In this document: positions 12,040 to 24,616 of the stretch, one piece after another
Numbering within the stretch: position 1 is the first letter of the stretch
Layout of the letters: each line of letters opens with the position of its first letter
Source: Calonectria ilicicola
Taxonomy: Eukaryota; Ascomycota; Sordariomycetes; Hypocreales; Nectriaceae
Assembly (NCBI GenBank): GCA_020809705.1
Contig: CP085828.1
Span: 4,712,001-4,776,000 of the forward strand
DNA length: 64,000 nt
Reading direction: 5' to 3'
The notes under the pieces: generated by a model
The model's input: only the letters and a program-made list of their open reading frames with translations
Told to the model about the DNA's origin: nothing
The model's database searches: none
Made by a program: the position numbers and the translations under genes

Positions 12040-12945
12040 ATGAGCGAAGTCGCGAGGGTTCACGAAGGCAAGCTTGCCGTCATCACGGGCGCGGCCCGCG
12101 GTACGTTTTCATCTTAGCGCTGCGACGCTTGCATTAGTATTGGTTAACACTCTTCAGGTATCGGAGCATACATTGCTCGCCATCTCGCCGCCAGGGGCGC
12201 AAACATTCTGGTCAACTACGCCACAAAGTCTTCTGACTCCCTTGCTGAAAAGCTGTGCAGGGAACTCGAGGATAATCATTGTGTCAAGGCGGTTCCTTGT
12301 AGAGCAGACATTAGCAACTTCCAAGATTGTGAACGCGTCATCTCTGTCTGCAGAGAGCACTTTGGTGGCGACTCATTGAAGATCAGCATTATTGTACACA
12401 ACGCTGCCGTGTTGTACCTTGGACCAGTTGAGTCGGTCAGACAGGAGGAATTCGACCACATATATCGCGTCAATGTCTTAGGTCCTGCGCTACTCACGGG
12501 AGTCTGCAAGCCTTACTTGCCGATAGACCGATCAGGCCGCATTGTTATGATGTCGAGCATCAACCCCAAAGTGGGTACACCTCACACTTCGCTATACGCG
12601 GGAACCAAAGCATCCATCGAGGCCATGGCAAGAGTGTGGTGCCGCGAGCTGGCAGAGAACTGCACCGTCAATACCATTAACCCGGGTCCTGTCATGACCG
12701 ACATGTACATGACAGCCCCCGATGAAATCAAGCAGCAGCTGGGTCTATGGAACCCCTTAACACCCCTTGTTCCAGTCAGAGAGTCAGATACGGAGGAGGT
12801 GCAGGAGCTTGGCAAGAAGTTCGGAGGCAGAGCCGCATACCCAGAGGAGATTGCGGGACTTGTCGGGATGATCTGTAGCCCAGAGTCGGGATGGATGACT
12901 GGTAGTTTGATCAGCGCCAACGGTGGCCTATCATTCAGCTATTAG
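12040..12945 (+). CDS. Short-chain dehydrogenase/reductase (SDR)
   Basis: Exons 12040-12100 and 12158-12945; intron 57 nt, phase 1, falling inside the nucleotide-binding motif; 282 aa. Classical SDR marks: glycine-rich TGAARGIG near residue 18, HNAA (the NNAG-like element), SSI with the catalytic Ser, YAGTK (catalytic Tyr-x3-Lys), then NPGPVMTDM. It should catalyse NAD(P)H-dependent oxidation or reduction of a carbonyl/hydroxyl substrate in the cytosol. The sequence looks closest to 3-oxoacyl-ACP-reductase-like or versicolorin-reductase-like fungal SDRs; the substrate cannot be told. It faces a second SDR gene tail to tail 422 bp away. Confidence 0.88.
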
Positions 12946-13367
12946 ACTAGATGCCGAGCAGTTTCAGGCCGAAAAATATTAGCGAGCGCAGCATGAAAAT
13001 CCCAAGATCGAAAGGGACAGAAAAAAAGTTGAAACAGGAAAAGATCTCCCCCGCAGCCGTGAGCGATGTAACCACGAACGACTCGAACCCCAGCAGACCC
13101 ATTTGAGACTTGTCCCCTTTTTTTTTTAGTGCACGGATGATGGCCGATCCCCTCCCTCTACCCCGACACGCGACGAAAAGATAAATTGCGCGGGCTCTTT
13201 ACAAGGAACAACTGCGGTACGAGTCAGGGGATATGCACGCATGGAACGGTATATTGGGTCGGGATGAATGGCAAGTGGGTAGTCAACTCATTGGTTGGGG
13301 TGCACTCCCACATTATTAACTACACTATATACTACCCCACAATCGTGGTGAGATGCTTATGAAACGC
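12946..13367. other. Convergent 3' intergenic region
   Basis: Shared 3' ends of the two convergent SDR genes, with an A-rich stretch near 13020 and a T10 tract near 13118-13128. No gene seen. Confidence 0.5.
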
Positions 13368-14217
13368 TTATTTGGCTAGGAATCCACCGTCAATCGGTAG
13401 AGTGATGCCCGTCACATACGAGGCTGCCGGAGAACACAACCAAAGAGAGCCTTGGGCCACCTCATGCGGCATACCGAATCGGTTTAGGTAGCTGACGGTC
13501 GGTGCGAACTCGTCGTGGGTAGTACCCATAATCTCTAACGCCTTTTCGGCCATAACGGTCTACATGAACTGGTTAGTTTCCACATGCAACGTCACCTAGG
13601 CCTCAATTGGTACTCACAAAGATAGCTCCTGGAGCTACGGCGTTAACACGGATCTTGTGCGGGCCACCCTCCATGCTTGCGTGCTTGGTCAAGCCAACGA
13701 GGGCGTGTTTGGCTGCGGTGTATGCAGGCATGTTGGGCTGAGGTTTGAAGGCGTTGATACTGGCAATGTTGACAATGGCGCCACCGTCTCCCTGGGCAAT
13801 GAACTGCTTCATCTGGTGTTTGACGCACAGGGCAGTGCCAGTGAGGTTGATGCTGATAAGCTTGTCCCAGTATGTCTCATCAAAATCCGTTAGGGGAGTA
13901 GAGTCTGGTGTCAAGGCAGCGTTGTTCACGGCACAGTCCAAACGACCAAACTTGTCAACAACGAACTTGATGAGAGCAGCCACATCGTCGGATGACGAAA
14001 TGTCTGCCTTTGTGAAGTATACCTCTCCAAGCTCGGAGAGCTCCTTAGCAGCCTCATTGCCCTTATCCTCCTGCACGTCGCAGATTACGACTTTGGCGCC
14101 GGCCTTGAGAAAGACTGAAGCAGTAGCCTTACCCATACCCTGGGCGCCACCTGTGACGAGTGCGACCTTGCCCTTAAGGACGGGGAAAATTTCGCTTTCA
14201 GGGATTTCGAGAGGCAT
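13368..14217 (-). CDS. Short-chain dehydrogenase/reductase, gluconate/polyol-dehydrogenase-like
   Basis: Exons 14217-13618 and 13559-13368; intron 58 nt, phase 0 (GTGAGT...TAG); 263 aa. Motifs: TGGAQGMG (cofactor binding, residue ~22), ADISSSDDV, NNAALT, SIN with catalytic Ser, YTAAK (Tyr-x3-Lys), VNAVAPG, and a typical SDR end (GSLWLCSPAASYVTG, IDGGFLAK). Normal family length. A reaction on a sugar, polyol or similar secondary alcohol is plausible but inferred. It is divergent from the sugar transporter at 15039, sharing an ~820-bp promoter region, so co-regulation is possible. Confidence 0.9.
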
Positions 14218-15038
14218 GGTGACTGATGAGATGTGATATGCAGAATGAAAAGGCTAAGAATGGGAAGCTGGCCAATAGTGTTGGCAGATCTGATGTGAGA
14301 AGAAAAAAATGCGCAGGAACGGTGTACAGAGACTGGAACAACAAATTAGATGCTTAAATAGGGCAACGCAACCAGCGGTCAGTTTAGAAGATGGTTGGTC
14401 TGTCAAAGTTGAAAATCCACATGGCGACAGCTCGGGATGATGCGGCAGTCGTATGTAGGATGCAAGGGTTTTATGCAACGGTAGCATCACGACGTTGGTC
14501 CAACTTGCCTCATGCCATGACCCGCTAGAATCCCTGCTGAGCCACAACAGCTGTTACAAAATACATGGGTAGCTACCAACATCGATATAACCAACAACTT
14601 TTCGATCTTCACTCCCGTGACATGCTGTGTCTTAACTTTACTGAATCTAGCCCAGCCGCTCTCCACTTACAGGCATTATGCTTGTCCGGCTCCTGTGCCG
14701 CTGCATCCTGCCTACGCATCTCTGCCGGGGTGTGACCTTTTCGTTACGAAAACTCCACCAACTGGCCAACCTGACGACGAGCGGACCCGCATGTTCATAA
14801 TCGGCGTTAGCACACGACAGGGTACCATCGTTCCTGGTGCTGCTCGTTATGATTGGGATACTACCAGGAAGTGCATTGCGACGGCATGTACCGACCAACA
14901 CAGGATAGAAAATTCATATTTTCCCCTTTATCATGCATTTTAATTAGCTCCTTGCTCGTTTTCTCTTGTGTGTTTTAACTGCAACTTTCTTGCGTTTGTT
15001 CCTCCAATTCGTGCGGAGCTATCAGTCAAGCAGCAAAA
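14218..15038. other. Putative bidirectional promoter region
   Basis: Region between the divergent SDR (-) and sugar transporter (+) genes. A pyrimidine/T-rich leader (14940-15000) precedes the transporter ATG. ORF 14617-14943 is not supported as a gene. Confidence 0.45.
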
Positions 15039-16915
15039 ATGGCTTCATTGGCTGAGAAGAATCAGCATGAAACGAGCGAGGAGCTCGCCGGCTCTGAGGT
15101 CAATGACAGTACTACGAGCAAGCCGTCTGCTGATCCCAGCGTCAAGGACCATGAGGGAATCATCACGCACTCTGTCAGTTGGATCACCTACCAGGTAAGT
15201 GATCATAACTGATTCATAAACGCGAGCATGACTGATAATTCTTCAGGTGATCATTACTGCTGCTCTTGGAGGCTTTCTATACGGCTTCAGCGCCAATGCC
15301 ATTGCTGGAACATTGGCTCAGGAGTCATTCATCGCCAAGTTTTTGTCGAGCGCAGACGCTGCCCAACGCACAGATGGACTCCTTGGAGGGTAAGTGACAA
15401 TATGATTCCCTCACAGATGCAGTAATAACATATTTTGACTAGATTCCTTGCCGGTTGCATGGTCGGGTCCCTCGTCCAAGCCCCCATCTCAAATCGATTC
15501 GGTCGCCGCCTCTGCAATGCCGTCGCTTCTGGTATTGTCGTCATCTCCGGAGCTCTTCAGGCTGCCTCAGTCAATATCGCCATGCTCCTCACCTTCCGTG
15601 TAGTCTGTGGTGTCGGTGCAGGCATGGTGCTTGCCAATTCACCCGTATACATGAGTGAAGTCTCTCCTCCTCATGCCCGTGGCTCCCTCGTCGGTATGCA
15701 GGGAGTGGGAATTGTCAGCGCTTATATCCTGTGCGCTGTCTTCAACCTCGCTTTCAACTTTGTCAAGACTGCCATCCAATGGCGTTTGATCTTCATCGTG
15801 TTGACGGGCATGGCCGTTATCCACTTCGTTTCCCTCTCCCTATTGCCAGAGTCTCCGCGTTGGCTCATTCAGCAGGGCCGTGACGAGGAAGCTCTGGAGA
15901 TTTTGCTTAAGTTGCACAAGACCAAATCTGATCCCAACGGATTGCTTGCGCATGCCGAGGCAACTCAGATCAAGGCTCAGGTCGAGACAGAGAAGCAGCT
16001 TCCCAGTGGTTTCAAGCACATCTTTACTACGAGGCACTTGCTGAAGAGAGCATACTGCTCTATTCTTCTCTGGGTTATGGGCCAGGGAACTGGTATCACT
16101 GCCATTGCTAATCTAATCCCTACTCTCATGGGTGGCCTCGGATTTGGCACAACTCTGCAGCTTGCCTTGGGAGTTGCTTGGACTGTTGCTATTATCCTAG
16201 GATGTGGTGTCAATGTTTTCTTGCTTGATCGAGTTGGTCGAGTGAAACTTCTCGGTAGGATTACTGCACCGGTTCATATTATTATTGAATCTAACTAATC
16301 GTCTCGCAGTCGCTGGTGGATTTGGATCTGCTGCTATTCTAAGCGTTATGGCTGTTTTACAAAAGTATTATCTTGGAACAGACTATGCCCCAGGTTTTAA
16401 TGCTGCTGTGGCCATCTATTTTATTTTCGGTGTATACTTTACTTCAACCATTGAATGCACCGCATATGCGTTCGGCGCCGAGATCTGGCCCACTCGTGAG
16501 TTCAGCACCCCACTTAGCAATTTAATCAACACAGGCAAGATGCTAACTTTATTCCTACATAGATCTCCGAAGCGAGGGCTCAACTCTTGTATACGCATCC
16601 TTCTTTGGAAACTCCATTGCCTATAGCTCGCCTGTAACTGTCGGGTTGAACAACATTGGCTGGAAATTCTACATGATCTTTGTCGTCGTCACCGTTATCA
16701 GCACAGTCCTGATCTGGTTCACCTTCCCAGAGGTAAGTCCTTCGCCAAACTTTGTTTATAGAAACATCAGCTAATTTAAATACAAGACTATCGGTCTTCC
16801 CCTGGAAGAAATCAATGCCAAGTTTGGTGAGAAAGTCGAGATTGACCTCAAATCCGCTGTGGTAGCCGAAGTACAACATGAGAAGACGAACGGAACCAGC
16901 CAAGCTAATGTTTAG
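15039..16915 (+). CDS. MFS sugar transporter
   Basis: Six exons: 15039-15194, 15247-15389, 15443-16254, 16310-16495, 16563-16732, 16787-16915; introns 52-67 nt; 531 aa. Twelve-TM sugar-porter features: GGFLYGFSANAIAG in TM1, NRFGRR in loop 2-3, FRVVCGVGAGMVLANSPVYMSE, PESPRWLIQQGR, WVMGQGTGITAIANLIP (TM7), a degenerate second motif DRVGRV, EIWPTHLRSEGS, and the C-terminal PETIGLPLEEI. It should move a hexose or related sugar across the plasma membrane with protons. Motifs match hexose/lactose-permease-like fungal transporters; the substrate is not determinable. It neighbours two SDR genes. Confidence 0.93.
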
Positions 16916-17568
16916 ATATCAATGTGGTCTTCTGGAGAAAAGTATTGAACGGTGCCTGGGAGGTGGAGGAATACACCGAGCTAGTAGATCCGTGTATTAA
17001 TCGCGATTGAATTCTCTTTCGGGCGTTTGCCTGCCAAACTAATAATACTCTACCATGGCTCCCTCGATACAAAGAGAATATGGATTTCTTTTTAATAAAC
17101 TGCTCGGTATTGAATCCGAGTGCGGGGTCCCTGGCCTCGTTCTTAATTCAATATTCATGATTAGAGCCATCTATACCTGATTATTTATTGGAGTGCAATT
17201 TGAAAAGAAGACGATCAAGTGAAGACCGCCCAGATATTTTCTTTTTTATGTCTTGCTTTTAGTCCTCATTAATGACTTGTTGTAAATAAAGCCTCATTAA
17301 TAATTGCCTCCCTAATAATTTCTAATTAGCTAATTCATGATGAGGGAAACTAGCTTCTGTACTAGGGAGACTGTGTATTCTTTTTTTAAAAAAACAAATA
17401 TCTTCTATAAGAATGTGGTAACGCCACCCAACAAGCCTAGAAATCCAATGAACCAATAACTCTGTACATAAAACAAACGAAATTCCACAAGTCTATTTCT
17501 ATTCCATCTTCTTAATCATACAATTTTCCCTCGCCCTGCACCTTGAAGCAATCTGGGATGCACCTTTG
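16916..17568. other. Convergent 3' intergenic region
   Basis: A+T-rich 3' flanks of the sugar transporter and chitin synthase genes; no gene seen. Confidence 0.5.
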
Positions 17569-20184
17569 TCATCTTTTTGACAGACAAGCCATAACTCCAC
17601 TTCTTCCCATAAACCAGACGAAACCAATGAAACGAAAGGCCGAAAGTCCGGCTGTGGTAAACATGAGAACCTTAAAGTAGTACGAGGTTCTATTGTCAGA
17701 ATTTCCCTGTAACTTGTTAGTGTTTTATTCTGCAGTAGGGGCATGTATGACGTACAGGAAGCCCAACAGATTTTAGTGCATCGCTAGTAAGAATAAGAAC
17801 GATCAAAAGATTCGAGAAGAGCCACAAAGATACCAAAACAGTTCTGAAAGTTTTATAAGAATGTTCCGGGTCGTGCTTCTCGACATGTGGTGGTTTTTGA
17901 TATTGCCCAAGTGCACGAGACATGTCTTCTGTGTATTTTAGGTCGATATCCTCCTGTTTCCTCTTTATCTCCTCGATAATATTCTCATACTTTTTGCTCT
18001 GAGGAACAACAGTAGATGGTAAAGCCGTTGTGTCATCCGATCCTTTTGTTCCCCATGACACATCATGCCAATTGTTGAATGCGTAGGTCATCATGATGTT
18101 GATATAAACGGGTGTTAGGACAAGGTATTGCGGGTATGAGTGGAAGATGTGCCAAGGATCCATATAAAGGAATGATGCAACGACATTGAGTCCATAAGTT
18201 GTGACAAAAGCGATCAGAATGAAACTCATCGAAGAGCTGCCGCTGAGAAAGCTTCCTAGAAGGGAACTTCCAGAAGCTGCTGCCGCCTGCTGCTCGATTT
18301 GACTTTTGATCGCGCTGTAAATCAGATAAACAGATAAAGAAATGATGTAGGCTTGTACTAGGCCAAAGAATGCAAATGAGAGAGAATAGGCAAATCTGCA
18401 ATCTTTTGGTCTGCATCCAAGTGCGAGGATGAATTGTAGAATGATGAATCCAACATAAATAGTTGTCAGAAAGGAGTTTACCACCGGGGTAGCTGAATCT
18501 CCGAATGGCCAGGCATGGTAGTTTGAAGAGGAGTCGGAAGTTCCAACCAAATCCATGATGATTGTTGTTGCCAAATACATTGAACCGAGCGAGAACCAGG
18601 TAAAAATCTGGTTAATGATGATATAGATCAGCTGAACATGGAGAATGAAAAGTCTGATAATGCCGTGTGTAGTCTTGTAGAGTTTTCTGAAATGCATTAA
18701 TGCATAAAGTGTTGCAGCGAAGGATCCATTGAGCCAGCGCCTGCGCTGACCAAGGAGTTCGGCGATTGTCTCGGGCGCATCCGTTTCGCCCTTGGCACCC
18801 ATAATATAACCCAAGTGCCATCTTTCGCCAGCTTTGGCGACCAATTCAAAACAGAGAATCCGGTCCTCTGCGAGGAACATGTTCCTCTTAAAGACATTCA
18901 TTCCATCGATTCCCTTCTTTCCTAGTTGCTCTGATAAGGTATGATCTCCGTAGAAGTATTGTTGCAAAGGGTATCCTTGGATAGCGCGGAATCGGTAGGC
19001 AGAAAATGCTCCAGGCAAAACACTGATGTAGCCAAACGAGCTCTCAAGGGGTTTATCCAAAATGTTCGAAATCTTGTATTCGAAATTCTGGATCGCTACC
19101 ACAGGGTTGAGGAGCTTGCTACCCCGTCTTCCAAGCATAGGATACACTTCGCCACATGCTCCTCCCAATGTTTTGTCGTTGTAGAAGCCTTCCCAGAGAG
19201 TTAACAGGGATTGGCGGTTAGGCTTTGTACCTGCATCTAGCAGGATGCATACCTCCGGGTTCAATATCCGCCCAAAGGCATTTAGAACCCAGCGGTGCGA
19301 GTTGATTTTCTTGCTGTTCTTCTGTTTGAAACAAAAAAGATACTGAACTGGAGGCAAGTTCTCATTGCCATGCTGTTGTGGTTGAATAAGCTTCTGATCT
19401 GCTGTGACGGAGACTTGACTGGTGTATTCGAATATGTGAGCCACGGTTTCCTTCCCGGCAACCTCGTTCTTCATTACACCGTCCTGGTATAATCCAATCG
19501 TGGAAAGAATATCAAGTGCACTTTGGTCGACATGCTCCACGCCATCAAATACCAAGCAAACAACAATTTTCTGCCAGGCGGGGCCGTCCTTGTTCCAAAA
19601 AACTGACTTCTTTAGGTTCATAATATAGTGAATATTCTTCACAATATTGTGCAACGTTCGGGCAAGAAGGATTTTATCCTCATTGTAATAGGTTACTGCA
19701 ACAAGGAGCTCCGTGTGTCGATGATACAACTGGGGGCGCAGGGTGTATCCATTTTCAACCGTGAAATCATCAGGATCACAAGTTGCGGCCGTATACCGCA
19801 TACTGAAGAATTCCTCACTGATGCCATCTTCCAGATGCTGAAGCTCAACAGCGCTCTTGAGAGAAGTAGATGCGGGATACTCAGCAGTGAAAACTTCACC
19901 CTTCGGCAGTTCTGTGTTGCTAGAATTGCCGTCATTGAATCCTGAAGTATCAGAATCTTCAGGATCATGGATAGTAGACGTTGACGTAGTAGTCCCTACA
20001 GATGATACATTATCCTCATCACAACATGGGGTTGGATCTTTGAGAAAGTATTGAGTCTGTAGGCCAAGATGTTAGAATAATCCCAGGTGGAGATGGCGAA
20101 TATTTGACTTGCATGAGGAGAAAGTGAGGGATTGCCAAGCTGGCCGTTGCCAGCTTTATCTTGACCACAATAATCAGGGCTCAT
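17569..20184 (-). CDS. Chitin synthase (division 1, class I-III type)
   Basis: Main exon 20037-17756, last exon 17706-17569 after a 49-nt intron; a first exon 20184-20109 with a 71-nt intron is tentative; ~831 aa. The enzyme polymerises UDP-GlcNAc into chitin at the plasma membrane. Visible: N-terminal [13 protein letters not shown] and [15 protein letters not shown] (chitin synthase 1 domain), [18 protein letters not shown] with the catalytic [12 protein letters not shown] (the QRRRW product-binding signature), then at least six TM helices. The last exon gives the usual end ([19 protein letters not shown]); without that splice the frame would run on as an untypical tail to 17717. The N-terminus before residue ~100 is Ser/Thr/Asp-rich and its start uncertain. 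Confidence 0.88.
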
Positions 20185-23100
20185 CTCTAATCTCGATGTT
20201 CGTGATTTCTCCAAAAGCAAGGATCGTTTTTGAGTATAACAGCATGGTGATTAGCGAGGATATTCTCCTCTATATAGTATCTGGACCTGGCTATGCAAAG
20301 GGATAGACCGCAAATGACAAACGCGGACCGAGGTGAATCCACCTCTGTTACCGACTCTGAAAATACAAGGGCCTGCATCTACAAGGGAATCGGCAGATGA
20401 AACAATGCCGGTTTCGGTGGTGGTATGCCGAGAATGAAGCCATTTGGTGACGTTTCTTTCGCCACTGTACCTGCATATTGTCACCGGCACATGGTGCTGT
20501 GCCACGGCACCTGAATAGGTGGACCCAAACTGCCTTGCCCTCGAAGGATTCATCATATAGCGAAACTAACACATGACTAATGGAGACGTTTGGGATCGGG
20601 CCGTGGAAAGTGGCGCGTACTGTGGAGTAGTTTGAAGAGCTGGACAACTGAACCGCGAACTATTAGAAGACCACCCTAATTGAGTACACTATGAGCGGGT
20701 AAATACTTACCAGTCACAATCGAAACAACCGAAAAACCTTAAGCTGTCACATCTATTCCAATAGAGGATTTTAACTTGATAGGCATAAAGATTGTCATCC
20801 TGTTGCAGGATCATCTGAGCCTGACGGACGAACCCGCTCCCGCGTCAAGTTTAGTGTATGCGACTAGGTAGTTGAATCCTGTCCCAAGTTTCTTGGGACT
20901 GGATGGAGCCACATGCTCAATTGTAGCATGCAATATGGGTCGAGAAACCAAACCAGGGAAGGGATGTAGGATGTGAAAACGGATTCGGAACCGCCATGTC
21001 GGGATCTCATGGACCCCTGACCCTCCTGTCTGTCCATGATGGCCGGACCACTGGAGAGGATGCGTTTTCAATATCACTCATAGTAAAAACTAAAGTCCAA
21101 GCATACACAATCACAACTCTTGGCATGCTCGTTTGCCGATTACAGGGGTGGTGCACAGATACTGCTTGCACTATGCCACATAGAGTAAATTTCACCGGCA
21201 TCAAATTTGTACACCGAAAACATTCCGGCTCCAGCCATAAACTGTTAGTACCTTGCCGTCGGCAAAGCCGCACTCGAGTTGAAAAGGGCTAATGAGGACG
21301 TGGCGCGCGGGTTCCATGAACGAATTTTTTTACTTCTTTATTTTTTTTTACGCTCCTACGCGTCATCAGCCAGCGTAACCAGAGCTAATAATCGCAAGAC
21401 ACGAACAAAAGTCCGCCAAGAGTTGTAATCATTTATGGATAAAATTCCTCATTCCGATAAAGTCAAATCTTCCATTTGAATAGCCAAATGAGTGCAAGTT
21501 GACAATACAAGAACAAGTGAGAGGGGTGTTATGAGCCACTAAAGACCAGTTTTTAGTGATAGGTCATCCTAATGTTGCATCATCAACTTGTTTCAAAAGA
21601 ATACACTGAGCTTCTTTTTCCCGTAAAGATCGACCCAAGACATTGGGTCTTCGATAGGCCCCTCTGAAGCTGGGGGTACCCGTTGGCTGAGGCCGTGTAA
21701 CCATCCAAGCGCCAGCATCGGGGACCGCGCTGCTGCATCGCGGAATCACGGGCCATGCCCGTAGATTGAACTTTAAATGTGTTCATGCATCACACCATGA
21801 CACCAGATTTATACCCGGCCGCGTGTGGAAACTAAAGGACATAGACGTACTCAGTTAGACGCGTCATTGGCCGACTTTGGACCCGGATTATGTTGACCAT
21901 TTAGGCGTTCCGTGTATAAATTATAACATGATTGGTTGCCTGGGTCGCAACCTCGTGGACTCTGTCCCTTGACAATGGAGAGGACGGGAAAGTTTATCTG
22001 TATCCCTGCGCCGGAGCATGCATCTCCGCGCTGCCTGAAATCGCCATTATTCCACAATCCGATTCGATCCCATGGAACCCCCGTCACCACGTTTTTGCTT
22101 GTCAGTCGAGGATACTCATAGGCCTCTCAGGACCAGGGGCATGGCCAAATCCGAAACCCGCAGGGTCTACTTGCCAGTAACGTAACACTCCTATGGACTT
22201 CCCGCCGGCCCTATCTGGCACCCAAGGATTTCCGATCGTTCTCCATCATCAAGTGATTCACATGCTTGCCAAGGCCAAGATATATCTCACCTAGGGTAGA
22301 GCTTATAGCTTCGCCGAGACGCATCATCCTTCGTGGCTCAGTCGGTATTTCACCCTGGTGTCATACGGTAAAAAGAAACTAGACCTATTCCCTCCACATT
22401 AATTTTTAACCCCAAATTCGGCCTCTAGGGAATACTTCTTCCACAATATAGTGCTATCGTCATCTCTCCCACCAACAGATAGTGGGGTTCAAGAGCAAAG
22501 AAATTTGCCATGCCGGCGGCACAATGGTGGCATGGGTACCCCCACGGCATGCCATCTCGGGTTAACCCCGAACGCATTCCCACATGAACAAAATTGAAAC
22601 CTGTGCCTCAAGAATCGGTTTCGTCACAAATGCGATGTGTCAATCCGAGGTCCAGATCGACCCGAGGTTCACGCTATTGGCTGATCAAGAGGAAGTACGG
22701 GGCAAGCTGCACATAGTATTATTGCCTACCCATACATATTACTATCACGAAATGTATCAACGAATCATCGCCGTTTTAAATACTGGAATCGAATGTTTAA
22801 TAGCCGCACCACGATCTGCCTTGACCAAATCAGATGTCGTGAATTTTTGTCAGACTCCTAATTTCATGCACAAAAATGAATCTCTCTATATCCCAGCTTA
22901 ACCGGCTAACTATTTCCAGAAATACTGACCAACAAGCCACGTCCCCGTAATCCTGTGAGGCGAAGCAACTGGCTACCCTACATTAACCGCTAGTAGATAG
23001 ATTTCCACTGTCCCCTTTGGGAGACGGTCTCAGCAGAGACCCATGGTGCATTCGATTAGTTACGAATATGTATGGCTCATAGTAAAAGACCAGGCTGGGG

Positions 23101-24247
23101 TGCAAACACAAACACGTACGGCAAACGTTAGGAGGAATGTGTGCCACGAGACATATTGGTTGGGTTACAAATGCTACCACACAAACCCCCCTAAATGTGA
23201 GACCCGATGACATTGTGTGGGGTCATCCACCACTTGACAGGGTTTGCTAGGGGGGCCAGGGGATTAAAACATAGAGTTTATCACAATCACTCACCCACAG
23301 CTTTGCGCTAATCCCCATGTATCGAGAGCAGGCTGTGGCGATGACGTATCCATGGCACTGACAGTTGAAACGACTCTAGGTCGTTTCATTGGAACAGATA
23401 GGTACGCTGTCTCTCTCTCACCAGAAAAAGGCACGTTTATATATTCGGTTATTTATTGAGCATTACTTGACCAGTCTATAATGAATGACTACAGAACTGA
23501 TTAGAGTTATTCTGAAGAAAAAAAATCCAAAATCCAATCGCGGTGATTGAAATGTAGTGCATGAAGCCTACGCTTAGGTCAATGCACGAGTCCATTGGCC
23601 CGCTTCTAGGTTGTATTAAAGACATCTGACATATTCGATCCTCCGACACCACTTGAAATAGGTGAGCTATAACATTCACGCCCAAGCCTTTATATTCCAA
23701 TTTATATACTTCCAATGGTTCCGACTATTGATGACATCAAGTACCATCACCACCCAAAGACTGGGACCTAGGGTCTATTCAAGGCCTAACTTCAGCAAAA
23801 GATCCAAACACCAAACTATATTTAATGCATAGTTGATATAGTAGTGCTATCTGATTTGACCTGTTCTATAATCAATTTCCCTCTTAGTTCTCCTTAAAAA
23901 TGCACTACTGAGAGACAAGATTACTCATGGTCGCTCTCTCGAAAAAAAAAACACAATTGGCCATCATCAAGTAAGCTTGCCATTTGGGACCAGGACCGTG
24001 ATGTTAGTTGGGTGATTGAGAAATAAAAAGACTAACGCAAAAAGGAATCCCAAATATTGCGCAGGCGGGTTTTGAGCACTGGCGCATATTGCGAATTTGC
24101 TAGCATACTCAACATCTCGCGTCCTTGCAATTTGATTTTGGGAATGCCCACCTTTGCTTAGGGAATTTTTCTTGAAACCATTTCTAGATGCAGAGAGGAA
24201 GGCTGATGAATTAGCAGAAGGGTGACTACCCTCAACAAAATCAGGCG
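20185..24247. other. Gene-poor 4-kb intergenic region
   Basis: Only short ORFs without domains or splice partners were found on either strand. The composition is mixed, without obvious transposon ends. It contains the chitin synthase upstream region at the left and the tRNA gene at the right edge. Confidence 0.5.
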
Positions 24248-24343
24248 GCTTCCGTAGCTCAGTTGGTTAGAGCTTCGTACTAATACTTCTACTTGCTAGT
24301 GTTGGTCATGCGAAGGTCGCAGGTTCAAGCCCTGCCGGGAGCA
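24248..24343 (+). tRNA. tI(AAU): tRNA-Ile (anticodon AAU) with 22-nt intron
   Basis: Folds as a full cloverleaf: acceptor GCTTCCG/CGGGAGC (one G-U pair), TA at 8-9, D-stem GCTC/GAGC, anticodon stem TCGTA/TGCGA, five-base variable loop, T-stem GCAGG/CCTGC with loop TTCAAGC, discriminator A. The anticodon AAT is at 24282-24284, preceded by T33. An intron 24286-24307 sits after position 37, the standard place for nuclear tRNA introns. A T-rich stretch downstream (24366-24377) could end Pol III transcription. Confidence 0.93.
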
Positions 24344-24616
24344 GATATGTTCACCATGCCATCTGATTTTCTTTTTGCATTTTTGGACTCGGTTTAAATT
24401 TTTCAAGTTATTTAATCATTTTTTCTCATTGGTGCTGTATCTAGCTGGTTAGGTACACGTTCTCATTGACAACATGATGACGCTCAAGTCGACCTTGGGT
24501 AGATTGACCCTGACGAAATCGACGGCTCTTGTCGAGAAACTGAACACTCTATTAATAAATATTCCATCTTTATTAAAACTTGGTCGGATGTAAACTATCT
24601 ATCTAACAGTGTCTTG

